DNA of 64,000 nucleotides from Euptelea pleiosperma (taxonomy: Eukaryota; Streptophyta; Magnoliopsida; Ranunculales; Eupteleaceae). The notes beneath the pieces are model-generated. The model did no database searches, was not told where the DNA came from, and was given only the letters and a program-made list of their open reading frames with translations. The first letter of the stretch is position 1. Every line of letters begins with the position of its first letter. Below are positions 1-11,689 of the stretch, one piece after another. The position numbers and the translations under genes are program-made. The stretch is from positions 852,829-916,828 of the forward strand of contig CM068540.1 in NCBI GenBank assembly GCA_035048495.1, written 5' to 3'.

Positions 1-283
1 TCAAACGGTGGTTGATAGGTGAAGTTTTGTTCTTGGTGCTATTTCTTGGCAAAAGTATTAATTTAAATTAAATAGTAAAAGGGCAAAATAGGAACAAAAA
101 GTAAGGCGGGGAGAAAAAGGATTTACCGATAATTATCCAGTGATAGATTCTAAAATTGAACAACAATGTGACCCGTCCCCCACAAGGAGAATACGTTTGG
201 TTGGTGTGACAACCAGAAAAAAAATAAAAAATAAAAAACGTTTGGTTGGTGGAAAAAAGTGAACGAATGGTTTTTCCCAAACT

Positions 284-521
284 TTTTAACTTAGGTCGGA
301 CTGGGCTCAGGGACCCCCATTTTTCTGACCCCTCTTGGTGTTCGTGTGCTTGGCCGTGTATTTCAAGAATCCAACGGTGGTTGTCGAGCTCACATCACTT
401 TTTTTTCGCTTCTAGGGGCACTAACAACCACGTTGGGTTCGTGAAATCAACGGCCGAGCGCACAAACACCGATGGGGGTCAGAAAAATGGGGTCCTTGGA
501 ACTTGAACCTTTAAGTTAAGC
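284..521. repeat. Foldback MITE, about 240 bp
   Basis: The two halves are inverted copies of each other. The left arm holds GACCCCCATTTTTCTGACCC and the right arm (478-505) holds its reverse complement; the outer ends read TTAACTTAGG and TTTAAGTTAAG. The open frame across it is only a by-product of the repeat. No target duplication was resolved. Bases 1-283 hold nothing I recognise. Confidence 0.6.
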
Positions 522-1498
522 GGACGAAGTGAGAAAAAAAATAAAATTTCTCAAATAATTAATAAAATTGTCTTTTATGACGGGAATGTCAATAAATTTT
601 TAAAATTGACATAACAATAATTTTGGGTCATTTTCAGACAATTTTGGCCTTATTGTCCAAACTTATATTTTTTGTACAAATACATCAATCAAATCACTGA
701 TTATTTAGGAAATTTTATTTCATGTAATCTCTTTTCACTTCTCTCCTCCAAGCTTTTTTCTTCTTTTTCGTTTGCAATCTACTTCAATTCTCCAACATTT
801 ATTCTTTCTTTCTTGTATCTTTTATTTATTTATTTTCCTCTTCTCCGAAGTTTCCCATTACGTTGAGATTGTAAAGCAGTAAGAAGTCAAATGAACTCAC
901 TCAATATTGTTTTTATTAAAATGAAAGTTTGAATCTCATATCCCTGCGATGAGATAATAGAAGATAAAAAAAGATGTCGTGAATACAACGTGGTACAAAA
1001 ATTAAGAATGGGAAAGAGTTGGGTGACGAAGTCTACGAGACTATTATAACAGCCTTGATAGAAATAAATGAGTACAACCCGACTGTATGCCGGAAGTGCT
1101 GCAAGACCACGTGGAAATCGAGTGATTCAAAAGCAAAAAATTGGAATTTGAATGGTATGGGAAAGACTAATGGCCAAAAAAATACAATTTCAATATATTT
1201 TTGTACATTCTTGTATATGTTAAATTGAGAGCAACGACATGTTACCAATGTATACATTCTTTCACAAATGATGTGATATTATCTAGGTGCATCAGAGTCA
1301 TAGAAAACAGACAACAAATTTTAAGAAACAAAAATAAATTCTTACAAAAAGATGACATGATGGCATCTATGTTTACCTAATGTTGGTTCAAACATCCATA
1401 CAATCAACGATCTCAAATAGTGTGTCACTTCAACGATTAAGATCACAAACCATAAGAAAACTCTAATCCAATTGATAAGTTAAATCTTAATATTTATG
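522..1498. other. AT-rich intergenic stretch, no feature recognised
   Basis: Short frames of 60-75 codons occur on both strands, but none has recognisable protein character, splice structure or codon bias. I see no RNA gene. Confidence 0.5.
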
Positions 1499-1853
1499 TC
1501 CATCAATGAAAAGGAAGTGCAAACCGATGACAACGAAGAAAAAATTGATGACAATGAATGAAAAATTAATGACAATGAATGGAAAATCAATGACAATAAA
1601 GAGCAAAACGATGACAAGCACGGGTAGCCCGATGGCTAAAAAGATCAAAATGATGATAAGGACGGCAAACCGATGATAAGGATGGTCAAAACGATGACAA
1701 ATAAGTGCAAACCGATAACAAGAAATAGAAAACTGATAATAAGCACTGGCAATCCAGTGATAATAAATATCAAAACAATGGTAAGGAGTGCAGACCATTG
1801 ATAAGAAATACCAAAATGATTATAAGAAAGTGCAAATCGATGACAAGAAAATA
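1499..1853. repeat. Degenerate 21-bp minisatellite, about 17 units
   Basis: The approximate consensus unit is aaaacgatgacaagaaagtgc. Most units are 21 bp and a few are 20 bp, and they have diverged from one another. Because 21 is a multiple of 3, two minus-strand frames of 103 and 119 codons stay open and read as seven-residue repeats such as FSFIVIN/FFFVVIG. I regard these frames as a consequence of the repeat rather than a gene. Bases 1854-2699 hold nothing recognised. Confidence 0.8.
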
Positions 1854-2699
1854 TAACCACGTACACCTTCTCGTTCCTGTTGTAGGGTTTCCGTTCATCC
1901 AAGTTGCAGATATTGTTCCTAAATAGAAGATTTTCAAAATGGTGAGAGAGTTTGTGAGGGAAAATGATAGGGGTAAGATTGTTTCTACGGAGTAAACCTT
2001 TCATGACAGGTTGTTATCAAAGACCGTGATACCAATAAGTTCTTTCCACGTATGCAATCATCATTAAGTTTTGCTCGTACAACGTGTAGATGTGATTATT
2101 CATAGAGGACGAACGATAATTTTCTAATCTCTCAACCGTTCGATGCTATCAATCGGACAATTTACTTTAAAGCCTCCAAAATCAAGTTTTATTGGGAAGG
2201 ATATATGCGTACAGTTGTTGCGGGTACATCGTTAGTGCCTTTTGCATGTCATTTTTTTGTTTTGCCAAAAAAGTTAAAGGCAAACTCGAAAATCATTGTT
2301 TTATGCAAATTTAAAAAAAGTTATTACCACTCTGATCATAAACGATGATTTTATTAATTATTTGTGAAATTTCAAAAAAAAAAAAGATGAAAAGTATAAG
2401 TGGAGATTAGAGGTTTTATTGTGTGGAAGCATTGATATTAGGTAGCGTTTGGTAAAACTTATTTTAAGGTCTAATATTTTAAAGTATTGAATATAGGACT
2501 CGATATCTTTATGTGTTGATTACAAATAAAAAAATAAAAATCTTAATGTGTTGAATATAAAGTAAAAAAATTATTTAGTAAAGTATTGGAAAAAGTTGTT
2601 AAGATCTGAAAATTAATGTTGAGTTTGTTTGGTAAATACACCCAGAAATGTCTAAGAATTGGCATTGTCACATTTGCACTTATTAAGTTTTAAGCGTTA

Positions 2700-2975
2700 G
2701 AACCATGGCTTAAAAAATGACCATTATAACGAAAATAAGGGTGTTGTTATAATGGATTCAGACCTCCCCTGTTACATTATGTTCCGTTTTAACACTCAAA
2801 ATAATGGTTGTTATTTTCACTATAACGGCCATTATTTTTCTGTTATCACGGAAATAATGACCGTCATTTTTTCCTATTTGCCCTCGTGCATTACAATCCG
2901 TTATAATGGAAAAATGATAATGCCCCCTAGTCTATTGTACCGTTATAGTGGCCCCTTTAAACATTGGTTACAACA
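2700..2975. repeat. GTTATAAC-rich inverted-repeat element, copy 1
   Basis: The ends are mirror images: AACCATGGCTTAAAAAATG near 2701 and GTGGCCCCTTTAAACATTGGTT ending near 2970. The interior is full of CATTATAACG / CCGTTATAACGG type palindromes. The same family recurs at 5468-5720 and 9000-9355. Confidence 0.6.
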
Positions 2976-3030
2976 ACAACAAGAGGTCGAGAGATCAAAA
3001 TACCACTTTCTTCACATAAAAAACTAAAGA

Positions 3031-5467
3031 ATCGTAAAAAAAGATAGAAATACCCACTCCCCCCTTACATCAAAATAACACGATTTTCGAAATAAATTTT
3101 AATTTCACCATTTCATATTAAACAACAATAAAAAGATTCATGCCTAAGTATTTACAATTTTCCAAATAAAGAAAATTACCCAATTTTCCTCCAATGTCTA
3201 AACAACATTATTTGATATTAAAAATTCGAGATCACCACTCTCAAATTAAAATTTGGAAAAGAAATTAGTGTCAAATATCTATCAACTTTAACAACGACAA
3301 GCAACCAATTCATCGTACGTCTCACACGTTGAAAAAAAAAAACTATTGATCGAATTCCCATATAAACAAACACAAAGCTAATTCACAAAAAACCAATAAT
3401 AACAAAAACCCAAAGAAAACCCTTGAAGCTTAATAAGAGATCTAACCTGAAACATGACAAGGGTCCTTGAATTTCTTGTCAACATTAGGAGATTTTTTAT
3501 CAATCTCATTCACGAGATGAACGTAAGCAAACCACATTCTCCAAGTTGTCTCGCAACCCTGAAATGGTTTTATCATATCCCAAATCCGAATATCCAGATA
3601 CGACCCGAAAACACACATATATATAGCCTACTAATATTGTATTTCTACTCTGTGAATTACAACCATTGTCTTTTCTTGAATAGAAAAATGCCAAACATGA
3701 CTTTTTTGTCACATGATAGATGATATTCACTCAAAAGTGTTTATTTTAAGCAATTATCCTTGTCATATTCTCCTACGTAAAACTTATCTTTTCGTCGACT
3801 TTTCCACGTAAGAAACACATTTTTTAGATGAAAATTGACTATTTGCATGAAATATACGCATTTCGGATAGTCCAGTATCAATCCGTTTTAGTTGAATCTC
3901 ATTACGCGCTTTTTCACTTGCAAGAGACCCTATCGGGCAATTCTCGAGAACTGGCGGACCCACGATCAACCATAGAAGACTTCTATCAAAGCTTAAAGAG
4001 CCAACAGGCTAAGATAAAAAAGATAGAAGACATGTACGGACAAAGTTAGAAGATCGTAGAGCCGGAACAAGGACTGAGAGAGAGAAGAATAACTGGAGAC
4101 CAATAGAAGGACTTAGGTGTTAAAGACTACACCAATTGACATCAAAGGATAAGTTTGACTAATTGGTGGAGCGGACGAGAGAGAATAAAGAAGACCAGGG
4201 TTCAAGACCCTCCAATGCTTTTATTTTTGTATTTTTCTCTCACTTCTCTCATATTTCTCTCTCTATCTATCTTGGCCCATGACCCATACCCATGACCCAT
4301 GCCCATGCCCATTTGCAACAATAAGAGAGAATTGGTCTCACTTGACCGATTATTCTCTCCCCCATCTCTCTCTCTCATCTAACTAACCCATTCCCAACTG
4401 TTGGATCTAGAGAGATCCAACGGTCATCATTTATACAACAAGTAAAAAAAGAAAAAAAAAAGTCTATAAGAGATCTACGATCTTTCTTTCTTGGGTTGGT
4501 TCCCTCCCCCTTCTCTTCCTCTCTTTTTTCTTTATTTCTCTTCTTCTTCACCATTCTTCTCTAGCGAGCAACTCCAGCGAGCTCACCATTAACGCAACTA
4601 CCTCGATGTGCAAAGTGTCAAACAGCAACGTCTCCTTGCTGCCCATTCCATCCGCCACAATCAAAGACTACAATCCTTAATCCTATTGAGGTCGATCCAA
4701 TCAAAGTTGCACCATCTACCTCTTCAATGGTAAGCTTCTCTTTAATTCATCTCTTTAACCTTCCTACCTTCTTTCTCTCTTTTCTTTCCTTCTCTACCTT
4801 TACATGCTTTCTATGGTAATATTTTAATGGCTTTCTAGATTAATTTGGCTTAATGTTATTTCCGTTGTAAAGCATTTAGACAAACATTTTAAGCATTTAT
4901 TTTTAGTTTAATAAATAAGTTTTAAATTCAAGTTGTTTTCATTTATCGTGTTTTTCATTCTTGTTTCTCTTATGTTTTTTTTCATTCTAATAGTTTTAAC
5001 AACAATCTCAAACATATTTTAAATCAACCTCCACCATTCTCACCCTTCAATTTATTCTGAGAATTTTTTGATTATTCTTGTTTCTTCCTGTGCTAACTAA
5101 TCCCGAGTGCGGACGATATCCAACACGAGCCACTGTGCAAGTCTACTTATTTGCAGATTAAGTGAACCAATTCGGAGAAATTACAAATATTGTTGAAATC
5201 AAGGGTTTCCGATACAACGACACGGAAAAACCCTAATTTCAATAGAGTGCGATGCTGAAGTAGTGAAACCCACGGGCAACTTCAAGTCAATTGCCACATG
5301 AAAATAGAAGCCCCTCACTCACAAGTCATGAGATGAGTTTTGGATTGTGGTTTCAAAAAAGTTGTATTAATTAAGGGAGTGGTTCTCTACTTTAACAAAT
5401 TATAGAAAGAAAAAATCCCTGCAAGGGGGGTTTCTATCATATGGTAACTAATTGTGACTAGCGCCAT
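3031..5467. other. Intergenic stretch, no gene recognised
   Basis: One 73-codon frame at 3828-4049 (+, ATG start) ends in a lysine/glutamine-rich helix-like segment, but I cannot link it to any family. Near 4200 the motif GGTTCAAGACC resembles an RNA polymerase III B box. 4220-4560 is rich in CT and in short CCCATG repeats. This region could be old retroelement sequence; the evidence is weak. Confidence 0.35.
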
Positions 5468-5720
5468 GCTTCAAAAGGGACCGTTATAACGAGTTAGTAA
5501 TGTTACCGTTGATCGTTAAAATAAATGTTATAACATGTCAAATTAAAATTAATTTTTTATTATTTTGAATTATTAAAACATGATTAGTGTTAAATAACTA
5601 ATAATGTGGTAATTTTCATTATAACGTTAAATCCCTTATAACGTTTTTTAGTGATTTTGACTAAATAATGTAATGGGTGGGGTGTTACCGTTAAACACTT
5701 TTTAAAACAATGACTAACAC
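5468..5720. repeat. GTTATAAC-rich inverted-repeat element, copy 2 (degenerate)
   Basis: It contains AAAAGGGACCGTTATAACG near one end and repeated TTATAACG motifs, and ends near AAACACTTTTTAAAACAATG. It matches copies 1 and 3 only in its termini and motif content, so it is either decayed or internally rearranged. Confidence 0.45.
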
Positions 5721-6958
5721 TATTTAACTTTAAAGACATCTTACCGACGTATTTGATCCCACTGGCCTCCTGTGCCATAAACTAAAAATTATTTCTACAT
5801 ATTTTATCCGATGGACAAGATTGTCGAATATATAAGTTATGGCCCATTTACTAGGGATGGGGGCGGTGGGGGTATTAGTTGAAACAATCCCATTAACATG
5901 TGTTCGTCCACAAAAGAAAAAGATTAGCCGGTTGTTATCTCCTTGTCAAGTTATTAAAAAATTAACGAAGTTTGGTTTACTTGGGTCAAAAGTTTTCTTT
6001 TGAGATCTCCCTTGGTTGACAAACGCAGCAAAAGAACAAGAGATTAATGTAACAAATAAAATGATACAGTACTACATGGTATTAACCTAAACATGGCTCA
6101 CATCATTGAACTTCTAGTGTCGTTCATTTGAAAGTATAATACCCTGAACTTTTATTTAGAGATATTAGTGTAAATTAATTATAGAATGGTAAAAAAATTG
6201 GCATCCTGAAATTTTTTGAACCTTATTCTTTATCTAGAATATTCTATCATGTCACGTAGAAATTAATTCAAGAACTTAATCAGAACATTTATATCATGAC
6301 GCGTAGGAAATTTTATTTTAATGACATTAGAATCAATTTTCATACATGTGTACTTGTACTGTGGTAATGTAGGGACATTCTGTGTACTAGATAACCAACT
6401 TAATTAAATAAGATCATAATTTTAAATGATGGATTATTTAAAAAATAATATTATTTTTAAATGACGAATGCCGCCTTTGCATTTTTAATCAATACGTTGT
6501 CACCATTGGGGCATTTGAGATTCTTATCACATTTTGATATTTTACAAAAAAATATAATTTTAAAAGAATTTTAAATTAAAAATATTTTAAATAATTTTTA
6601 TTGTCTTTTATAAATTTAATGAGTAATCGTTGGTAAGTTTTGTTTTATTGCTCGTTTGCATGTTGATTGAATTTATTTATTGGGGCATGCCTTTCGGGCC
6701 AATTTAGAGATCTTTTAGGCCTAAAAATAATCTTATTTAAAGCCTACTTGATAACCATAGGCCTTAGGCCCATTTTTAGCCCATACTCATCTTAAAATAA
6801 GTCATTTAATGTGTTCTAAAAACCACCCATTTTAATGTTACGAAAATTAATTAAAATAAAGTATCTTTAAAGAATATTTTTAAAACAAAATACAAAGTTT
6901 TAAATATACTTGCTAAAACTATAAAACTTATATTTAAAAATTTTTCCCCATTAACTAT

Positions 6959-6966
6959 TATAAATA
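6959..6966 (+). promoter_or_regulatory. TATA box of the gypsy LTR
   Basis: TATAAATA is followed about 30 bp downstream by a pyrimidine-rich stretch typical of a transcription start in plant LTRs. Its place in the middle of the LTR fits the U3/R boundary. This also suggests that the element reads on the + strand. Confidence 0.5.
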
Positions 6967-7241
6967 GGACCTCCTATCCTCATATCAATTCACCAATTCT
7001 CTTGAGCTCTCTCTTGCCCTCTAAACTCTTTAGAGTTTTTCTTGTTCTTGGTGTTGGAGGTTCTAGTTCTAAGTTTTATAACTAAATAGGTACGGATATT
7101 CTATTCAAGTTTGTAATTCATTTATTTTAAATTCTTGTTATATGATTTTACGAGTTTAGATCTTCGTGGCTTGTGCTTTTGATTATCTTGCTAAATGATT
7201 ATATTATTCATCGTCATAATGAGGCATTCTCATTTGGGTTG

Positions 7242-7455
7242 GGTATTAGATGGGAGTGCGCATAGGCTCTTCGGCCCGGAAGTATGGTATTAGACGAGAG
7301 TGCGCATAGGCTCTGCGGCCCGAAGGTTTGACTTAGTCGGGAGTTAACATAGGCTCTATGGCCCGAAGGTTTGACATAGTTGGGAGTGCACATAGGTTCT
7401 GCGGCTCGAAGGATTTGATTTAGCTGGGAGTGCGCATAGGCTCTGCGGCCTAGAG
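7242..7455. repeat. Five tandem units of about 44 bp inside the solo LTR
   Basis: Each unit contains GGGAGTGCGCATAGGCTCTG followed by CGGCCCGAAGG, with small differences. Units begin near 7242, 7286, 7330, 7373 and 7417. The array lies downstream of the TATA box, in the probable transcribed part of the LTR. Confidence 0.8.
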
Positions 7456-8999
7456 GAACCCTAAAGAATTAACAAGGGCTCGATGCCCTAGGGAGAAAGA
7501 CCCTAAACCCCTGAAGAAGAACTTACGGGTTGGACTTGTGAAAAAAAAAAATGGACTGTGTGAAATGAAATTTTTTTATGTTCATTCAATCGGATCATCA
7601 TCATCATCTTCATCATATTTTTATATACTTAATCATGTATCCTATGTACTCTTAATCTATACGTGTGTATTTAAATTAAATGAATTATAAACATGTGATT
7701 ATCCTGTGGAATGTACTGGCGAAAGCTCATGGTTTATATCGAACAAAATTTCAGATTTCATAAATGAAGATGAACCATTGCCGGAAGACATCATGGACGA
7801 AACGAAGTTTGAGGATTAAGATTATTTTATTTTATTTTTCTTAAGGTTTATGGATGTTCAAAAATGATTTGTTCATGTTGGGATTGATTGAAATATTTTA
7901 ATTTACATTTTGAGCACTATTAAATGCATAAATCACTTGTTGGATTCCATTTTAAATTGACCATCGAATCTTACAATTAAGTTAGAAAAAAATCAACCCA
8001 CTGAGTTTTGCCGGTCACTTTTATAAAACTATAAATAATTGTAAAACCACTAAAAGAACTATAAAATGCCATTTTTAGCCAAAGTGCATTTGTTAAAGTT
8101 GTCTCTTATTATTTTTAGAATAAAATCCTTGAAGGAAATAATTTTTCGACATACTTTGAATTTTGAACAAAAGTTGACCGTTTTTCTTACAACTATGAAA
8201 ATAAATTTCAAAACTATCTTAAATTAGTGTTTTGACTTGAGTGCTTTCACAAAAGATGTTTTATATAAATATTAGGTAATTATAAAGACCATAATTAGTG
8301 ATTTTGACAAAAATTAAAAGTTTGACTTTGATTTTGACTTTGGTTATTTCAATATAATAACTTGTTTACGCTTCCGCATTATTTTGATTACTGGAGTTGA
8401 GCTGTTATCTATCAATCACGACGGTGATTCTTGTTGTTTTATTTATTTTTTGAGCATTTTATTTTTATCACACCCTTGATCTTGGGTAAACAGGCTGATC
8501 CATAGGAATTCGGATTCGATTTAGGTGTCCGGATTCAGGGCGTGACAGAAAGTTTAGCTACTTTCTGAACACTGATTCAATTTTAAAAGAATCCTTGCTT
8601 GCATGCCAGCAACAATGGACGGTAGGTGACTGGCATGTGCCATATGAAAAATGATATTTCCCTCCAATTCAAAACAAATCATCCTTCATCTTATTTATTC
8701 GAAATTAAGAAAAGGTTTCCTGGACCGCTATCTTCCAAACCTCTTCTATGGATTTTTTTTTTCCAACATAGATTGGAGGAATTATTGAGTAATCCAGACT
8801 GTTCATTCGATAAACGATCATCTGAATTGAGTATTCTCATCACACCCTTCTTTTTTATTCTTCAAAGCCCTTGAATTATATAATTTCTTAAATGTTGTCA
8901 CATAGAAAAAGGGTAAGGGAAGCTCTTTGAGCCTGTCATATCATTGCTGAAGTGAACCCATTCAAACACTAGACTTCTTCATTGGCGTAGAAAAAAACA

Positions 9000-9355
9000 A
9001 GGGTCAAAAGGGGCCGTTATGACGATATAGCGGACCGACAACGTTATCGTTATTTTCGTCATTATAATGAATTCCATTTTTTCCATTGTAATGGTATAAC
9101 GGACTGGCAGTGTTACCATTTTTTTTGTTACTATAACGTTTTTTATGTTATTATACTGTTGTTATAACGAATTGTAACACTTAGGGGAAAAATGGAAAAG
9201 AACGGAAATAACATCTATTTTTCACAAAAATTTTCAAATATTTTCGTTATAACGAACAATAACGACTGTTATTTTTTTAGCATTTTTATGGTACATAACA
9301 TAACGGGGGAGGTTCGAATCTGTTATAACGATCATTTTTTAAACCATGGAAAAAT
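9000..9355. repeat. GTTATAAC-rich inverted-repeat element, copy 3
   Basis: It starts GTCAAAAGGGGCCGTTATGA and ends near TTTTTTAAACCATGG, so it lies in the opposite orientation to copy 1. The interior holds repeated TTATAACG blocks. A 65-codon frame across it is a shadow of the repeat. Confidence 0.6.
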
Positions 9356-10129
9356 GTTTTCATCACTAAGCGGAATAACATGGTTTTAACAATTTTAAGC
9401 ATGTACTGAAAAAAATTATGCGTTTGTTAAATCTTAAAAGACACTTTTTAAAATCCCAATAAACACCTAAGTCTCCGTAAGTAGGTTCAACTTCTAGTGG
9501 CTACAGTTGGGTAAGCTCGAAATAAGGTAAAAGTCAGTTTATAGTTTATGAAGAACAATTTTTTCTTCTTAAGATTTTAAACCAATTTTTCCAGGTTAAA
9601 CAAAATACATCTTGGCTTCTGCTTAATAGTGCTAGGTGCATAAGCTATAAGTCAGATTTTAATGGCTCCAGTCAAATAAAGCAAAAATAAAAAAATAGTT
9701 TTCAATATGTTATAAGCTGACTTTTAATTTTTTTAAAAATTTGTTTAAATGCAATCTTAATTTGTTGCTTCGATTTTTTGGAACTTCAAAATTTTACTTT
9801 CCTACCTCTTTGAGTTGCCACAATTTTAAAATGGGAATTTTTGACATATCCGCATGTTATCTTTGAAATTTGTCATTACCACCCCCCCCAATTTGAAAAA
9901 AGCCGACATACCCCAGTATGACCTGGCCCATCGTCCACAACCGTCTTTGACTAACAAATATCTTTAAAAGGACGAAAATGTCCCTTCCTTCGACTGTTGA
10001 ACACGAACATGTGGGTTTGAGATGAAACAACTGTGGTGGTCGGCTGACCAACCTACTGGAGTCTCGTGGCCGGCCGACCACCACACCACTAAAACCCTAA
10101 ACGATTTTCTATCCATCCATTGCTCGAAG

Positions 10130-10480
10130 AACCTTAACAAATTTTTATCCCAACATTGTCCTTTTTTTTTGTTTCGTGACAAAACCAATAGATGAACATT
10201 CAAATGTACAATCAAATTCACGCGCAAATTGTCTAAGAGAAAATTCTTTTTTATGGAAGGAACTAACAAAACATTCTTCATGTCAAGAGTTTCGGTTGAA
10301 GTGCTTAATGATACATACATGTAGTGCGAAACCACTTCCAATAGTCACTTTATCATTGCCAATGTATGGTTGAAGATAGAGGAAGATACTTGGATCACTT
10401 TTCATATGAGATTTGGGATCTATGGGATTAGTAATAAAGAGGGTTGCAAGAGATTGTGGGATGTATGTTGATTAAATATC
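10130..10480 (-). pseudogene. Ty1/copia protease-region fragment, broken
   Basis: Read on the minus strand, frames contain PYIGNDKVTIGSG and, after a frame change, NVLLVPSIKKN. These correspond to the conserved stretch downstream of the aspartic protease site in plant copia Gag-Pol (family pattern VTIGNG...L.NVL.VP...KNL). Frameshifts separate the pieces. It lies downstream of the RT fragment in the reading direction, the reverse of normal pol order, so it must be a separate insertion or a captured piece. Confidence 0.6.
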
Positions 10481-10907
10481 GCCAATAGTCAACGAGAGCC
10501 GTGTGATTTTTTTTCCAATACACTTGACAACGAATTTGAGATGTAAATGATTCTTGAGATTGATTGTCGAGCTAATTCGAGGAGAAACGTAGTGCACGTC
10601 CTCGTTCATTTTTTATTCAAATATTCAAACACTGAGTCGCCTCTCTTGCAAACGTTTAGTTGATGATGACACAACTAGAATCCCGTGCTTTTGATTGTTG
10701 GGCAAATGTATCAGCCAACAATTTTCACGCCTCATATGTTGTGGTTAAGCCAACAACTTGTCTAAATCTTTTCAAAAAGTGTTGAGTTGATCCAACTTAA
10801 AAACATTTTGATCGATCTTCTTCCAACATGTGTTGAGTTCATGATCTGGACATCTGAGTCCTTAGATTCGATGAACTATTGTGGTGGCAAAATGCTCCCA
10901 TATGTGT

Positions 10908-11160
10908 ATCCAATCAGGTCTTGACCGTCCAAAAGGGGTGGGAATTAGTTTGTAACTTTATTAATTATATATTCATTTTAACCATTATTCATTTGCCAAA
11001 CCACAATATTTGCACGCTGGAGTAGTTGTTGGCCGGTGACAAGACTCTGGTAGGTTGATCTCTAGTGATGGGCAGCCAACCTATTGGAGTATTGTCGCTG
11101 GCCGATCATCACAACTGTTTGATTTGGGGTGAGGGTTTAATCTCAAAACTCACATGTTCT
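10908..11160. repeat. Direct repeat, left copy (A), inside the Mutator-like element
   Basis: This stretch, from TATCCAATCAGGTCTTGACC to CTCACATGTTCT, recurs at about 13246-13468. The segment after the second copy (about 13469-13636) also has a partial twin at about 13146-13245. The order is therefore A, copia, B, A', B', as expected if a copia element landed between A and B of a duplicated unit. Confidence 0.65.
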
Positions 11161-11164
11161 AGTC

Positions 11165-11405
11165 CGCGGTATTGAGAGAATCCAATTGTTATTGTATTTC
11201 TCGTTATGGATGCATGTACATATATATATGTATGTATGTATGTATACATGTATACATGTATACATATATACAATATAGGGTTCTATCCCATATATTGGGA
11301 TCATAATCAAAGGAAGAAAATAAGGTAAGTTACAGCTGTGGAATATACAATGGACTGGATTTAGGATGGATTATGACTACTTTGTCATGTTTGCTAATAC
11401 TCTTC
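11165..11405 (-). repeat. Probable 3' LTR of the copia remnant
   Basis: On the minus strand the end of the pol-like region is followed by an AACTTGAGGAAGAGTATTAG motif, which resembles the usual copia polypurine tract and LTR start. The next 240 bp are noncoding and include a TATG/TACA microsatellite (about 11217-11270). No 5' LTR was found to compare it with, so the boundaries are approximate. Confidence 0.5.
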
Positions 11406-11689
11406 CTCAAGTTAGAGTGTGAAGATCACAAACATCCAACTTGCGGATTAACACATGTAATAAAGCAGCTCCCAATGGTTTGGTAAAGACGTCAACAGAT
11501 TGGCTCTTGGTATCGATGTAGGATGGATAAATAATACCATCTTGGAGCTTTTCATGGATAATATGGCAGTCAATCTCTATGTGTTTGGTGCGCTCATGGG
11601 AAACTGGTTGGCTGCAATGTGGAGTGAAGCTTTATTATCACAAACATAAGTGCCGGTTGGGAGTGTGTGATCTGTAAATCACGAAGCAA

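Larger units (their letters stand above)
6135..8547. mobile_element. Solo LTR of a Ty3/gypsy retrotransposon
   Basis: The element starts TATAATACCCTGAAC and ends CAGGGCGTGACA. These ends are near-perfect inverted complements, of the TGTAACACCC...GGGTGTTACA type common in plant chromovirus LTRs. It is flanked by an exact 5-bp target duplication GAAAG (6130-6134 and 8548-8552). There is no primer-binding site, polypurine tract or coding region beside it, so it is a solo LTR of 2413 bp left by recombination between LTRs. The first dinucleotide is TA instead of TG, consistent with decay. It holds a promoter-like TATA box and a 44-bp tandem array. The chromovirus assignment is an inference from the termini. 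Confidence 0.8.

Noticed and set aside
1487..2004. Two minus-strand frames (103 and 119 codons) as membrane proteins
   Set aside because: They are produced by the 21-bp minisatellite, whose unit length keeps frames open.
4160..4215. Possible SINE (B-box-like GGTTCAAGACC)
   Set aside because: The A box is not convincing and no tail or target duplication is visible.
7242..7455. Regularly spaced repeats resembling a CRISPR array
   Set aside because: The units are contiguous tandem repeats without unique spacers, inside a plant LTR.
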